A stretch of DNA of 64,000 bases. Source: Streptomyces sp. SCSIO 30461. GTDB lineage: Bacteria; Actinomycetota; Actinomycetes; Streptomycetales; Streptomycetaceae. The stretch spans positions 3,526,001 to 3,590,000 of the forward strand of contig NZ_CP146101.1 in NCBI RefSeq assembly GCF_037023745.1, given 5' to 3'. The position numbers and the translations under genes were made by a program. Below, piece by piece: positions 17,425-26,502 of this stretch; position 1 is the first letter of the stretch; the number at the start of each line of letters is the position of its first letter. A model generated the notes under the pieces. The model did no database searches, had not been told where the DNA came from, and worked only from the letters and a program-made list of their open reading frames with translations.

Positions 17425-17785
17425 ACGCTCCGAGCGTCGGTGCGTCGCGGCTGCTTGTGCAGTGCCATGAGGTGCCGGCCCAAGGCGAGTGCGGCGAGCA
17501 GCGCGACGAACACGCACACGCCCCACCAGTCGGCCTTGCTCCAGACCCGCACGCCGAGCCAGGATCCCGCGCTGCCGCCCAGGTAGGCGCAGGTCATGTA
17601 AGCGGTGTTGAGCCTGCTGCGGGCATCGGTGCGCACGGCATAGACGCGGACTTGGTTGGCGACCATTCCGCACTGCATCGCGGTGTCGAGGAGCAGCGTG
17701 CCGAGTGTCAGGGCGACCAGCCCCCGAGTGCCGCCCAAGGCACCGGCGGTCAGAATCGCGAGGCTCCCCACACGGCGAAACGCAG
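17425..17785 (-). pseudogene. C-terminal relic of an MFS transporter
   Basis: On the minus strand, about 115 codons encode the last three to four helices of a DHA-type major facilitator. They include GLVALTLGTLLLDTAMQCGM, RSRLNTAYMTCAYLGGSAGS (the conserved loop of this subfamily), WGVCVFVALLAALALGRHL and a short basic tail. The N-terminal two thirds are missing and the flanks are unrelated. It is a 5'-truncated gene, embedded in a longer spurious open frame. Confidence 0.65.
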
Positions 17786-17992
17786 AGCGGCGTCGGCTCT
17801 CAGGGGCCGCGCGGCGCGGAAGTGTGTCGCATAGTGGGAAGACAGCCCGTCTCCGCTGCGGAAGCCGGCCACGCCTCGCCGGGGCGAGGACCCGCCGGGG
17901 CAGCGGGTCGGGGCCGGAGAGCCGCTGTCGGCATCTCGCGTGCCGGGAAGCCGGTGCGGCACTCCTCGAGTCGTGAGCGACGGGAGAGAGCG

Positions 17993-18172
17993 ATGGTCGA
18001 TCCACTCGTACCGCCTCAGGAGACGCCACCGGTGGAGGCATCCACCGCCGAGGCCCATCAGGAGCGTCCGGACGGTGGTCTCTGGGAGCACCCCGTGATG
18101 ATCCTTTCGCTGATCGTCGCCTGCAGCGTGATCTTTGCAGCGCTGTTCATCGGCTGGGCCATCAGCCTCTGA
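17993..18172 (+). CDS. Small single-pass membrane protein (DUF6480-like)
   Basis: This 59-residue protein starts at ATG 17993, behind GGGAGAGAG. The N-terminal ~35 residues are Pro/Glu-rich and hydrophilic (PLVPPQETPPVEASTAE). One membrane helix follows (VMILSLIVACSVIFAALFIGW). Small proteins with this layout are common in Streptomyces, and their role is unknown. The family name is a guess from the layout; the gene itself is well supported. Confidence 0.7.
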   Translation: MVDPLVPPQETPPVEASTAEAHQERPDGGLWEHPVMILSLIVACSVIFAALFIGWAISL

Positions 18173-18563
18173 GCGAGCCGTATGCCGAGGTCAGCGGGCC
18201 GTAGGCCGAGGCTGTTCCGGCGAGGCAGGCCCGCCGCCCCGCGCTCGGTCACGTCGACGTTCAGCCGGCTCAGCCCGCAGTGCGCGCGTCGAAGAAGTCC
18301 CAGGCCGCTTCCGAGGCGTCGGTGCCCGGCGGGAAGGCGGCCATCCGTAGGACCGCAGAAGCCCCCGGACCACACGTGCCCTGTCGAGTCCCGCGACGCG
18401 ACGGTGGCGGTGTGAGCGGCGGCAGCCGTGGCCGAGCCGGACAGCCCGCCGACCGCCGAGAACACGGCCACGGCGTGGACAGGGAGAGTCGTATACGAGG
18501 AGAGGTAGACATGACCGCCTCCTGGGACAGTGTCCGCACCAGCGGGATGACCTCCGATCGAAG
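18173..18563. other. Intergenic region without a supported gene
   Basis: Frames on both strands are shadow-like. It should hold the promoter, and possibly the lost 5' part, of the metallopeptidase-like gene that follows. Confidence 0.35.
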
Positions 18564-18890
18564 GTGATCCTTGACTGCTTCCCACCGGACACGGTCAGCG
18601 GGCTCTGGCTCGACCTCGGTGACCATGAAGTGGTCGCGGTGGAGAAGCACACCCTCCCTCTGCACCAGATGGTGATCCTGGGACACGAGCTGTGGCACCG
18701 CAAGGAGCGCGGGCGCGGTCTGCCCCACCCGGCCGCGGGAGACGCGGCTGCCCGGTTGCTCGCAGAGCGGTGGGATCTCGGTGACGCGGTCGCGTACGCC
18801 GCCGCGCGCACGGACTACGACCTGGAGGAGGAACGGCGTGCGGAGACGTTCGGCCGCCTGCTGGCGGCCAAGTTCCGGCCTTTCCTGTAG
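18564..18890 (+). CDS. ImmA/IrrE-type metallopeptidase-like protein (short)
   Basis: This 108-residue protein carries HELWH, an HExxH zinc site, in the context TLPLHQMVILGHELWHRKE. That context matches ImmA/IrrE-like peptidases encoded beside XRE regulators or MAB_1171c membrane proteins. The family is usually 150-200 residues. Here the N-terminal ~50 residues are lacking, although the same frame stays open upstream without a start codon, so a 5' truncation or non-standard start is possible. It lies 68 bases before a MAB_1171c-type gene in the same direction, its usual partner. Confidence 0.7.
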   Translation: MILDCFPPDTVSGLWLDLGDHEVVAVEKHTLPLHQMVILGHELWHRKERGRGLPHPAAGDAAARLLAERWDLGDAVAYAAARTDYDLEEERRAETFGRLLAAKFRPFL

Positions 18891-18958
18891 GGCAGGCGCA
18901 GCCACACCGCTCCCGACGAACGGGTGGGCCGCATCTGGGCTTCCCTGGGAGGACGCTG

Positions 18959-20209
18959 ATGCAGGACGGCACCGACTACTACATCGCGGCCGCCGTGCTG
19001 GGCGCGGCCCTGCTCGTGAAGTCGCCCGGGCTGCTTCGCGGGTGGCGCAACCCCACGGTCCGGGCGGTGTACGCCCTGCTGTTCCTTCCCTGCGCGGGCT
19101 TCGTCCTCTCCGCTCCGCCCACCGTCGCGTACGTCAACCGGATCTCCGCTGTCAGCAATCTCTCGGCCCTGCTCGTCCACTGCATCATGACCGCCTTCGC
19201 GTGCGCGTCCCTGGTGCTGCTGGCCTACTGGCGAGGGGAGCCGGGAGACCTCGCGCGCACGCGTCGGCGCGTACGGGTGTGGCAGACCGGCTGCTGTGGC
19301 GTGATCGCCGTGTTGGCGGGGCTCTTCGCGCTGGGCGACGTCCCGGTGGAGCGTCCGCGTGACTTCGACACCTACTACGCCGCGACGCCCTTCATCAGCC
19401 AGATGCTCGTGCTGTACCTGCTCGTGTATGTCGCTGCCGGTGTGGCCACGGGGGTGGTGTGCTGGGGTTGGATCCTCGACGTCCGCGGGAAGACGGCCCA
19501 CAGGTCCCGTACCTCGGTCGACTCGTGCCTGCGGGTGGGGCTCATGGTCCTGGTCACCGCGGCCCTGGCCAATGTGGTCTTCGGCTCCTTCAAGCTTGCG
19601 GCCATCGCAGCCCGTTGGGCGGGCCGGGACTGGGACGCTCTGAACGAGAGCCTGCCGCCCTTCATGTCGGCCAGCGGAATGATGGTCGGCGTAGGGCTGC
19701 TCGTGCCGGCGTACGGACCCGCGCTGATCGACCGCGTGTGGCAGCCTCTGGTCGGCATCACCGCCCTGCGGCCTTTGTGGCGCCTGGTCAGCAGCCCCGC
19801 GAACACCCGGAACGACAGCATCTTCCTGCCCCCGCCGTGGTACGCAGGTCCCGAGCAGACGCTGCTCTACCGTATGACGACCATTCACGACTGGATGCGC
19901 GATCTGTCCGTCCACTGCGCCGACGACATTCGCGAGCAGGCCTGCCTTCGGGCCAGGCGGAGCGGTGCCTCGCAGCGCGAAGCGACGGCCGCCGGCCTGG
20001 CGGCCATGTTCACGGCGGCGTCCGATGCCCGAGCGCGCGAGGTTCCACCCGCCCCGGATCGGGGCGCCGGTGTGGTGGCCGCCGTTCGCCGGGCCGAGCA
20101 GGCGGACCGTGACCTGCTGGTCTCGATCTCGCGCGCCCTGGCGACCACTCGGAGGCGCGGCGGCGCGGACCGGCACGCGTACCGGAGGACACCCACGACG
20201 TGCAGTTGA
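18959..20209 (+). CDS. MAB_1171c-type membrane protein
   Basis: This 416-residue protein starts at ATG 18959, behind GGGAGGA. The first ~240 residues hold seven hydrophobic segments (from YYIAAAVLGAALLVKSPGLL to MMVGVGLLVPAYGPALI). A cytoplasmic tail of ~170 residues follows, with LTALRPLWRLV-like and DRDLLVSISRALATT-like stretches. This is the layout of the MAB_1171c putative transporter/partner family. The members are regularly encoded next to ImmA/IrrE-like proteins, as here. The biological role is unresolved; toxin-immunity or regulated proteolysis has been suggested from context only. Confidence 0.8.
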   Translation: MQDGTDYYIAAAVLGAALLVKSPGLLRGWRNPTVRAVYALLFLPCAGFVLSAPPTVAYVNRISAVSNLSALLVHCIMTAFACASLVLLAYWRGEPGDLARTRRRVRVWQTGCCGVIAVLAGLFALGDVPVERPRDFDTYYAATPFISQMLVLYLLVYVAAGVATGVVCWGWILDVRGKTAHRSRTSVDSCLRVGLMVLVTAALANVVFGSFKLAAIAARWAGRDWDALNESLPPFMSASGMMVGVGLLVPAYGPALIDRVWQPLVGITALRPLWRLVSSPANTRNDSIFLPPPWYAGPEQTLLYRMTTIHDWMRDLSVHCADDIREQACLRARRSGASQREATAAGLAAMFTAASDARAREVPPAPDRGAGVVAAVRRAEQADRDLLVSISRALATTRRRGGADRHAYRRTPTTCS

Positions 20210-20255
20210 GGGTGCAGAGGGAGGCGCGCGGTGTGCCAGGTGGTGATGCGCTCGT

Positions 20256-20314
20256 CTCGTCCCGAAGGTCAGCGGGGCGCCGGTGCTCGTCCCGAAGGTC
20301 AGCGGGCGCCGGTG
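20256..20314. repeat. Tandem duplication, 30 + 29 bp
   Basis: CTCGTCCCGAAGGTCAGCGG is followed by GGCGCCGGTG in the first copy (20256-20285) and by GCGCCGGTG in the second (20286-20314); the copies differ by one G. The second copy contains the stop codon and last codons of the SpoIIE-type gene, so the 3' end of that gene has been duplicated. Confidence 0.9.
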
Positions 20315-22758
20315 CCCGACACGGTGCCGCGAGCCGCGCTCAGCGGGGCTTCCGTGACCTGCCCCTGATCCCGATGCAGGTCCTTGGGGATGGTCAGCTC
20401 GGCCCAGATCGTCTTCCCGGATGAGGTGTACCGCGTCCCCCAGCGCTGGGACATCTGGGCGACGAGGAACAGGCCGCGGCCGCCCTCGTCGTCCCGGCGC
20501 GCCCGCCGCAGATGCGGTGCGGTGTGTGCGCTGTCGGAGACCTCGCACAGCAGGCAGCGGTCCCTGATCAACCTCAGTACGACCGGCCCGGTGGAGTAGC
20601 GGATGCCGTTGGTGACCAGCTCGCTCACCACAAGTTCGGCGGTGAACGAGAGCTCGGACAGGCCCCAGGCTCTGAGTTGGCTCTCGGTGAGCGTGCGGGC
20701 GTGAGCCACCATGGCCGGGTCGGACGGCAGCTCCAGGTCCGCCACCCGCTCGGCGTCGAGCCGCCGGGTGCGGACGAGCAGCAGTGTGGCGTCGTCCACC
20801 TGCGGTCCGGGCGGCAGGGCTGACAGCGCCCGGTCGCACAACTCCTCCAGTGGGCACCGCTGCCAGGTGAGCACCTCGGCCAGGCGGTCGATTCCGCTGT
20901 CGATGTCCTGGCCCCGGTCTTCCACGACGCCGTCGGTGAAGAACGCCAGCACGCTGCCGTCGGGCAGGTCCAGCTCGACGTTCTCGTACGGCAGGACGCC
21001 CAGTCCCAGGGGAGGTCCCGGGGTCAGCGCGGACATGGCCACCGAGCCATTCGCGTCGGCGACGATCGGCGGAGGATGGCCAGCACTGGACCAGACGCAC
21101 CGGCCGCTGACCGGGTCGTAGATCGCATACAGGCAGGTGACCACCATGGCCCCACCGCTCAGTCCGTCACCCCCTTCGGGCTGCGATTCCTGCGCGACCA
21201 GGTCGTCCAGCCGTGTGAGCAGCTCCGCCGGGTCCAAGTCCAGCAGCGCAAGGGTCCGTACGGTGGCACGCAGCCGGCCCATGGTCGCTGCGGCGTGCAT
21301 ACCGTGGCCCACCACGTCGCCCACTGTCAGTCCCACTCTGGCCCCCGACAGCGGGATCACGTCGAACCAGTCGCCGCCCACGCCCACGCGGCTGTCGGCG
21401 GGAAGGTAGCGGTACGCGATGTCGACAGCGCTCTGTCGGGGCAGGTGCCGTGGCAGCAGGCTTCGCTGCAGTACCAGGGCCGCCGCATGCTGGCTGGTGT
21501 ACTGGCGGGCGTTGTCGATACCGACGGCGGCCCGCTCGGTCAGTTCCACCGCGAGCGCCTGTTCCTCGGGGCCGAAGGGATCGGGATTGCTGGTGCGCCG
21601 GAAGGTGGCGAGGCCCAGGACGGCCTCGCGGGTGAGCAGTGGGACGAAGAGGCTGGACCGGGATTCGGTCGACCAGGGCTCGCCCGGTGCCTCGGCAGGG
21701 TATGTGTCGGCGATGCAGCGGCCGGTGGCAAGACTCAGGGCCTGCGGCGACGAGGGCGGGTAGGAGACGGGGCTGGTGCGGAACTCCTCAGGAGCGCGGC
21801 CGTGCATCCGCAGCAGCCCGTGCCCCGGCGCCGAGCGCGTCGGCGGCTCCCGTCCCTCGATGACCGCCGGCGGCAGGTCCACCAGCACCTCGTCGGCCAG
21901 CTGCGGTACCGCCACGTCGGCGAGTTCCGCGGCCGTACGGCGCACGTCCAGCGAGGCGCCGACGCGCTTTCCCGCCCGGACCAGGAGCGACAGGCGTTCC
22001 TGGGCGCGGTAGCGGTCGGTGATGTCCAGAGACTCCTCGAACAGACCCAGCGGCTCGCCTCGGGCGTCCAGCAGCCGGTGGTACGAGCACGACCAGACGT
22101 GCTCGCGCACAGGGTCGGCGGGGGCGCGCCCGCGGTAGTGCATGCCGACCACCGGCTCCCCGGTCGTCAGTACGTGCTGCATCACCTGTTCCTCGTCCGG
22201 GGGGTGGTGGCGGGAGATGAACTCGCCTTCCGGGAAGAGATCCGCGGCCGACCGGCCGGTGTACTGGGCAACTCCTCCCAGCTCCAGGTCGGTGGAGACG
22301 TTTCCCCATACGACGCGCATCTCGGTATCGAAGATCGTCAAGCCCACGGCGGACTCGGTCGCCAGTGCCTGGAGCATCGCCAGTTGCGCCTCCCAGCCGC
22401 GCAGCGCGTCGAGTTCGGCCGCGGTCATCACGACGGCCGCCGCTCCGTCGCGGTGCGACAGCGGGCTGAACGTCACGGCCGCGCGCACCGTATGGCCGTC
22501 CCGGTGGCGGAGATCCAGGACGACACTGCGGGGCTGGTGCGCCTTGCAGAGGGCCGCCAGGCGGCGGCCGGACGTCGGCGCCAGCAGCGGGGCGGTCGAC
22601 CGGCCGAGCGCCTCCTCGGGAGAGTGTCCGAGAAGTCGCTGGGCAGAGACCCCCCACCCGACGACGCGGCCTTTGTCGTCCAGCACCGCGGTGGCGGCCT
22701 TGGAAGGGTCCAGGGGACTGTGGAAATCGACGTTCGCCGCATTCGGAAAACGATCCAT
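20299..22758 (-). CDS. PAS-PAS-GAF-SpoIIE phosphatase with HATPase domain
   Basis: About 819 residues from ATG 22758, behind GAAGGGAAG; a GTG at 22782 is less likely. The order is two PAS domains (roughly 20-125 and 135-245), a GAF domain (~265-430), a PP2C/SpoIIE phosphatase (~450-660) and a C-terminal HATPase (~690-800). The phosphatase carries DSRVGVGGDWFDVIPL, VGDVVGHGMHAAA and FFTDGVVEDRGQD. The HATPase carries ELVVSELVTNGIRYS and GGRGLFLVAQMSQRWG. It should act in an anti-sigma/anti-anti-sigma partner-switching pathway, both dephosphorylating STAS proteins and binding or phosphorylating them. No cognate sigma or STAS gene is visible. Confidence 0.92.
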   Translation of the reverse strand: MDRFPNAANVDFHSPLDPSKAATAVLDDKGRVVGWGVSAQRLLGHSPEEALGRSTAPLLAPTSGRRLAALCKAHQPRSVVLDLRHRDGHTVRAAVTFSPLSHRDGAAAVVMTAAELDALRGWEAQLAMLQALATESAVGLTIFDTEMRVVWGNVSTDLELGGVAQYTGRSAADLFPEGEFISRHHPPDEEQVMQHVLTTGEPVVGMHYRGRAPADPVREHVWSCSYHRLLDARGEPLGLFEESLDITDRYRAQERLSLLVRAGKRVGASLDVRRTAAELADVAVPQLADEVLVDLPPAVIEGREPPTRSAPGHGLLRMHGRAPEEFRTSPVSYPPSSPQALSLATGRCIADTYPAEAPGEPWSTESRSSLFVPLLTREAVLGLATFRRTSNPDPFGPEEQALAVELTERAAVGIDNARQYTSQHAAALVLQRSLLPRHLPRQSAVDIAYRYLPADSRVGVGGDWFDVIPLSGARVGLTVGDVVGHGMHAAATMGRLRATVRTLALLDLDPAELLTRLDDLVAQESQPEGGDGLSGGAMVVTCLYAIYDPVSGRCVWSSAGHPPPIVADANGSVAMSALTPGPPLGLGVLPYENVELDLPDGSVLAFFTDGVVEDRGQDIDSGIDRLAEVLTWQRCPLEELCDRALSALPPGPQVDDATLLLVRTRRLDAERVADLELPSDPAMVAHARTLTESQLRAWGLSELSFTAELVVSELVTNGIRYSTGPVVLRLIRDRCLLCEVSDSAHTAPHLRRARRDDEGGRGLFLVAQMSQRWGTRYTSSGKTIWAELTIPKDLHRDQGQVTEAPLSAARGTVSGTGAR

Positions 22759-23007
22759 GGCACCGCTTCCCTTCGTGCCCACCCAGCATCCCGTGCCGCA
22801 AGACGGACGACAACCGCACGCGCCAATCCACCGTGATCACCCAGGGTGACCGCCGAACACTTCCTGGATACGACACGCGATGCCCCCGTGAGCAGTCATG
22901 GACCGCAGTCGCCCGGATGGCGACACGGCCGACGGTGTGCAGGACGGAAAGGGGACCTGTCAGGCCACACGCGTGCTCACACATGCATCCCGGAGGAGGC
23001 TTCGCGG

Positions 23008-23313
23008 ATGGGACACCACAAGCCGAACCGCGCCGTCGAAAGCGATCCGGACCACGGCCACAGCAGAGGACTCCCACGGCGGCCTGAAGCCGACGAACTC
23101 GAACAGCGCGCGATCCGCGACCGCGAGGAGGTGGGCCTGCCCCAGGGGACCCCGGAGGACCCTGACGCGCAGTACCGCGCTGAGCGCGACGAGATCGAGG
23201 ACGCCGGGCAGGTGTCCCCACAGGGGTGCTTCGGCGGGAGCCCGTGCCGCGCGAGCCAGGCATGGCACGCGCACACCGCCGCACCACAGGTGCGGCAGAC
23301 CGCTTCAGCCTGA
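23008..23313 (+). CDS. Small hydrophilic hypothetical protein
   Basis: A 101-residue protein starting at ATG 23008 behind GGAGGAGG, a strong ribosome site that decides the start against the longer frame from 22846. It is charged and helical in the middle (RPEADELEQRAIRDREEVGL, YRAERDEIEDAGQV) with a Cys/Ser/His-rich tail. I do not recognise a family. It is possibly stress-related like many such Streptomyces genes, but nothing here shows it. Confidence 0.6.
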   Translation: MGHHKPNRAVESDPDHGHSRGLPRRPEADELEQRAIRDREEVGLPQGTPEDPDAQYRAERDEIEDAGQVSPQGCFGGSPCRASQAWHAHTAAPQVRQTASA

Positions 23314-23503
23314 CGTGGGGCCGCGGACGACCGTGCCGCAAGGGTGCGGGGACCGAGGCGTGCTCCGTCCCCCGCTGCGGGCCGCTCGGCGGCTTCCGGC
23401 TGAGGGACGTCCACCGCGGGCAGGTGCGCGGCGCTGTGGTGTCGAGCGTTCGGACGGCGGGTGGCAGTGCGCGGGGGACGTGGCAGTACGGGGCTGCTCG
23501 TGC

Positions 23504-25438
23504 TCAGACCGCGCGCTTCGCCAGGATCAGCGCATCGATGAAGTCCAGGGGAGCGCCGCCCGGCTTGCCGTCCCGTTTACGCTTCGCCGATTCGATGGCG
23601 AGTGCCGCGGCCACCACACCGAGATGGCTGAAACCCTGCGGGAAGTTCCCCAACTGTTCGCCCGAAACCGGGTCGAACTCTTCCGCGAGTAGACCGAGGT
23701 CGCTCGCCGAACGGAGCACCGTGGCAAGACGCTTCCCCGCCTCGTCGATACGACCGGTGTAGGCCAGCGCACTGGCCAGCCACAGCGTGCAGAAGAGGAA
23801 ACTCCCCTCGTGGCCGTTCAGCCCGTCGGCGCCGAGGTAGCGGTACACGTGCCCCTCCCTCGTCAGTTCCGCTTCGATCCGGTCGAGCGTGGCATCGATC
23901 CTCGGATCGCCGAGGGGAAGGAATCCTCGCAGGATCAATTGGAGGGCGGAGGCGTCGAGCGCGTCGCCGCCGAAATCCTGGACGAACGCCCCGGTCCGCT
24001 GGTCCACCCCGCGGCTCTCGATCTCCTCGCGTATCTCCTCCCGCGCCCGCACCCATCGGGCACGCAGCTCGGGGTCTCTGCTCACCTGCGGGAACCGGTC
24101 GATCAGGCATATGCCGGAGTCGACGGCCGCCCAGGCCATGAGCTTCGAGAACACGAAGTGGCGCCGTCCCGAACGGAACTCCCAGATGCCCTCGTCCGGC
24201 TCCCGCCACCGGGCGATGTTCAGCTCGACGAGGTCATGCACGAATCCGACCCGCTCCGGCCGGATCCGATCGCCGCGCAGCCGCAGCGCGAAGTTCAGCG
24301 CGAGCAGCACTTCGCCGTACATGTCCAGCTGGAACTGCATCCATGCCTCGTTGCCGACCCGCACGGGACGGGAGCCGCGGTAGCCGCCGAGATGGTCCAG
24401 GCGGGTCTCGTACAGGGCCCTGTCCCCTGAGACGCCGTACATCGTCCGCAGTTCCTTCGCACTGCCGGCTGTGGTCTCCAGCAGCCAGTCGGCGAAGTGG
24501 CGGGCCTCGTCCGTGTAGCCGGTTGCGGTGAGGGTGGCGAGTACGGCCGTGGCGTCGCGGACCCATGTGTAGCGGTAGTCCCAGTTGCGCTCACCGCCGA
24601 TCTCCTCCGGCAGCGAGGTCGTGGGCGCGGCGATCACGGCCCCGGTGTCCGCGTAGACGAGCCCTTTCAGCACCAGCAGACTGCGCACCACCGCCTCCCG
24701 GTAAGGGCCTCGGTAGGTGCACCGGGCGGCCCACCTACGCCAGTACGCCACCGTTGCCTCGACGCGGTCGGCCAGCTCCCGGGCGCTGAGCGGCTCCGGC
24801 TCGGGCGCGCCTGGGAGCAGCCGGGTGAGGACCACGTCCACTTCCGCACCGGCGGGGACGGTGGCGTGCGACACGAAGCCGTCGTTCCCCGTCTGCCGGG
24901 CCGAGGGTTCCAGTGGGCCCAGACCACTCCGCAGCAGCAGCACTTCGCCGCCACCGGAGGCCCGGAGGGCTCCGTCCGGTGCAGGCGTGAAGGATGCATC
25001 GGACCGTGCGTAGTCGAAGGCGGGGAAGAACTCCAGGGTGAGGCCGACCGCGCCCGACACACCGTGAACGTGCCGCTGGAGCACGTGCCCCGGTGGTTTG
25101 CGGGCCGGGTGGCCGGGCCGCGCCGGGTCCACGTGGACGGGCAGGCAGTCGGTGACCGTGACGACGCCGCCCGACGTACGAAACGTGGTCTCCAGGACGT
25201 TGGTGTCGGGGAGATAGCGCCGAGTCGACGTGTACGCGTCGGTCGTGGGGGCGATGCGGAAGTGCCCCCCGCGTTCCCGGTCGAGTATCCGCGCGAAGAC
25301 GGAAGGCCCGTCGAATCTGTGGAAGCAGGCCCACTCCACCGACGCGTCGCGTCCGACGAGTGCCAGCGAGTGCCCGTCGCTGAGAAAGGCGAAGTCGGAG
25401 ATGGGCGGGAATCCCTCGGCACTCATGGATGCGTTCAC
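23504..25438 (-). CDS. Glycoside hydrolase family 15 protein (glucoamylase/trehalase-like)
   Basis: About 644 residues from GTG 25438 or ATG 25426 (MSAEGFPPISDF). The N-terminal ~200 residues form the beta-sandwich typical of prokaryotic GH15 enzymes (FLSDGHSLALVGRDASVEWAC). The (alpha/alpha)6 barrel follows, with the signature GGERNWDYRYTWVRDA and the catalytic-glutamate region near PDEGIWEFRSG. No signal peptide is present, so it acts in the cytoplasm. It hydrolyses alpha-glucosidic bonds, and many actinobacterial relatives are alpha,alpha-trehalases. Substrate assignment between trehalose and maltodextrin is open. It is monocistronic as far as can be seen. Confidence 0.92.
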   Translation of the reverse strand: MNASMSAEGFPPISDFAFLSDGHSLALVGRDASVEWACFHRFDGPSVFARILDRERGGHFRIAPTTDAYTSTRRYLPDTNVLETTFRTSGGVVTVTDCLPVHVDPARPGHPARKPPGHVLQRHVHGVSGAVGLTLEFFPAFDYARSDASFTPAPDGALRASGGGEVLLLRSGLGPLEPSARQTGNDGFVSHATVPAGAEVDVVLTRLLPGAPEPEPLSARELADRVEATVAYWRRWAARCTYRGPYREAVVRSLLVLKGLVYADTGAVIAAPTTSLPEEIGGERNWDYRYTWVRDATAVLATLTATGYTDEARHFADWLLETTAGSAKELRTMYGVSGDRALYETRLDHLGGYRGSRPVRVGNEAWMQFQLDMYGEVLLALNFALRLRGDRIRPERVGFVHDLVELNIARWREPDEGIWEFRSGRRHFVFSKLMAWAAVDSGICLIDRFPQVSRDPELRARWVRAREEIREEIESRGVDQRTGAFVQDFGGDALDASALQLILRGFLPLGDPRIDATLDRIEAELTREGHVYRYLGADGLNGHEGSFLFCTLWLASALAYTGRIDEAGKRLATVLRSASDLGLLAEEFDPVSGEQLGNFPQGFSHLGVVAAALAIESAKRKRDGKPGGAPLDFIDALILAKRAV

Positions 25439-25824
25439 GCTCGCTCCCGGCTCGCCCGGGATACGTCCGCTGTGGCCGGGCCGACCGTTGTTTTCCCAGC
25501 CTACGCCCGTGCCGTGGTCCCGCAATCCGGGCCGCGCACACCTGCGTCGAACCGGCGTCGAACCGTGCCGCGAAGGCCGGGACCGGACAGATCGAGGGCC
25601 CCGTGGGGATGGCACCGTGCCGCCTTGTCCGGTGGCGCGGACCGTTCGGCGTGAGCGCGGACCGTCCCGTTCGTACACGAGGTGTTTGAGAGCACACGGA
25701 GGTGCACGGCGCGAGCGGCCGTGGTCGCGTGATGCCCGCGTGCCACATTTCGCCACCGGCCGGTACGCACCCGGGGTTATGGCCTGTCGTGTGCGTCTGT
25801 CATGATGTCAGGCGAAAAGGCGAC
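25439..25824. other. Divergent intergenic region
   Basis: This lies between the GH15 gene (minus) and the cobalamin riboswitch (plus), so it should contain both promoters. All frames are Arg/Pro/Gly-rich shadows. No gene is supported. Confidence 0.4.
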
Positions 25825-25970
25825 GGCGGAACGAGGAAGCCGGTGTGAATCCGGCGCGGTCCCGCCACTGTGATCGGCGAGCGGACCCCGAACAGACCAC
25901 TGCCCGGATGCGGGTGGGAAGGTCGGGACGAGCATCGACCCGAGAGCCAGGAGACTCACGCGGTCGCCTC
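25825..25970 (+). promoter_or_regulatory. Cobalamin (AdoCbl) riboswitch
   Basis: The element shows the family's landmarks in order: GGAAGCCGGTGTGAATCCGGC, then GGTCCCGCCACTGTGA, and finally the B12 box AGCCAGGAGACT at about 25945-25956. It precedes the ferredoxin gene by about 50 bases. Binding of adenosylcobalamin should lower expression of the downstream ferredoxin and binding-protein genes. The exact ends are approximate. Confidence 0.9.
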
Positions 25971-26017
25971 CTCGAAGTGACTGGGGCGGATTTCCCCGGA
26001 GAGGAGGGCTCGTCGGG

Positions 26018-26407
26018 ATGCCCAGAAGACCATCGACAGCCGGTCCGGTTCCGTGCCGGGTCGTGGTGTGCCGGGACTGCTGCTGTGGCAGCGCCAAAGT
26101 GACCGGTGTCGACCACGGCGAACAGATCGCGCGCCTCGCCGAAGAGGCGCCGGTTCGCGTCTCGGACTGCCTCGACGTGTGCGACCAGGCCAACGTGATC
26201 GTTGTGCAGCCCTCGTCGGATGGGCGTGCAGCCGGTGGCCGGGCGGCCTGGTTCGCCCTCGTCAACGACACCGCCGCCACTGAGGGCATCGCCGCCTGGG
26301 TGCGGGCGGGTGGACCGGGCGTCGCGGCTCGGCCCGTCCTCCTCGATGACCACGCCTTCGCCCCGCCTCGGCGCGCCCGCTCCGAGATGCCCCGTGGCGC
26401 GCGCTGA
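26018..26407 (+). CDS. Thioredoxin-like [2Fe-2S] ferredoxin
   Basis: This 129-residue protein starts at ATG 26018, nine bases after GGAGGG. The Cys pattern VVVCRDCCCGSAK followed by VSDCLDVCDQANVIVV is that of thioredoxin-like [2Fe-2S] ferredoxins ((2Fe-2S) ferredoxin domain proteins). In actinobacteria these are often found under cobalamin riboswitches with corrinoid or cobalt genes. It probably supplies electrons for cobalt reduction or corrinoid processing, inferred from the riboswitch. It is followed after 95 bases by a substrate-binding lipoprotein. Confidence 0.8.
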   Translation: MPRRPSTAGPVPCRVVVCRDCCCGSAKVTGVDHGEQIARLAEEAPVRVSDCLDVCDQANVIVVQPSSDGRAAGGRAAWFALVNDTAATEGIAAWVRAGGPGVAARPVLLDDHAFAPPRRARSEMPRGAR

Positions 26408-26502
26408 GTCGCGGCCACCGCTCTTTCCACCCTCCTGAGTCCGAGCGCTCCCGGCCGATGCCCGGACGCACAGGACCACTCCTGCGGGAGAGGACCTTCC
26501 AC

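Noticed and set aside
18270..18905. 211-codon minus-strand frame with AAFPPGTDASEAAWDFFDA end
   Set aside because: It runs antisense through the ImmA/IrrE-type gene and lacks a coherent domain; the tail alone is not enough.
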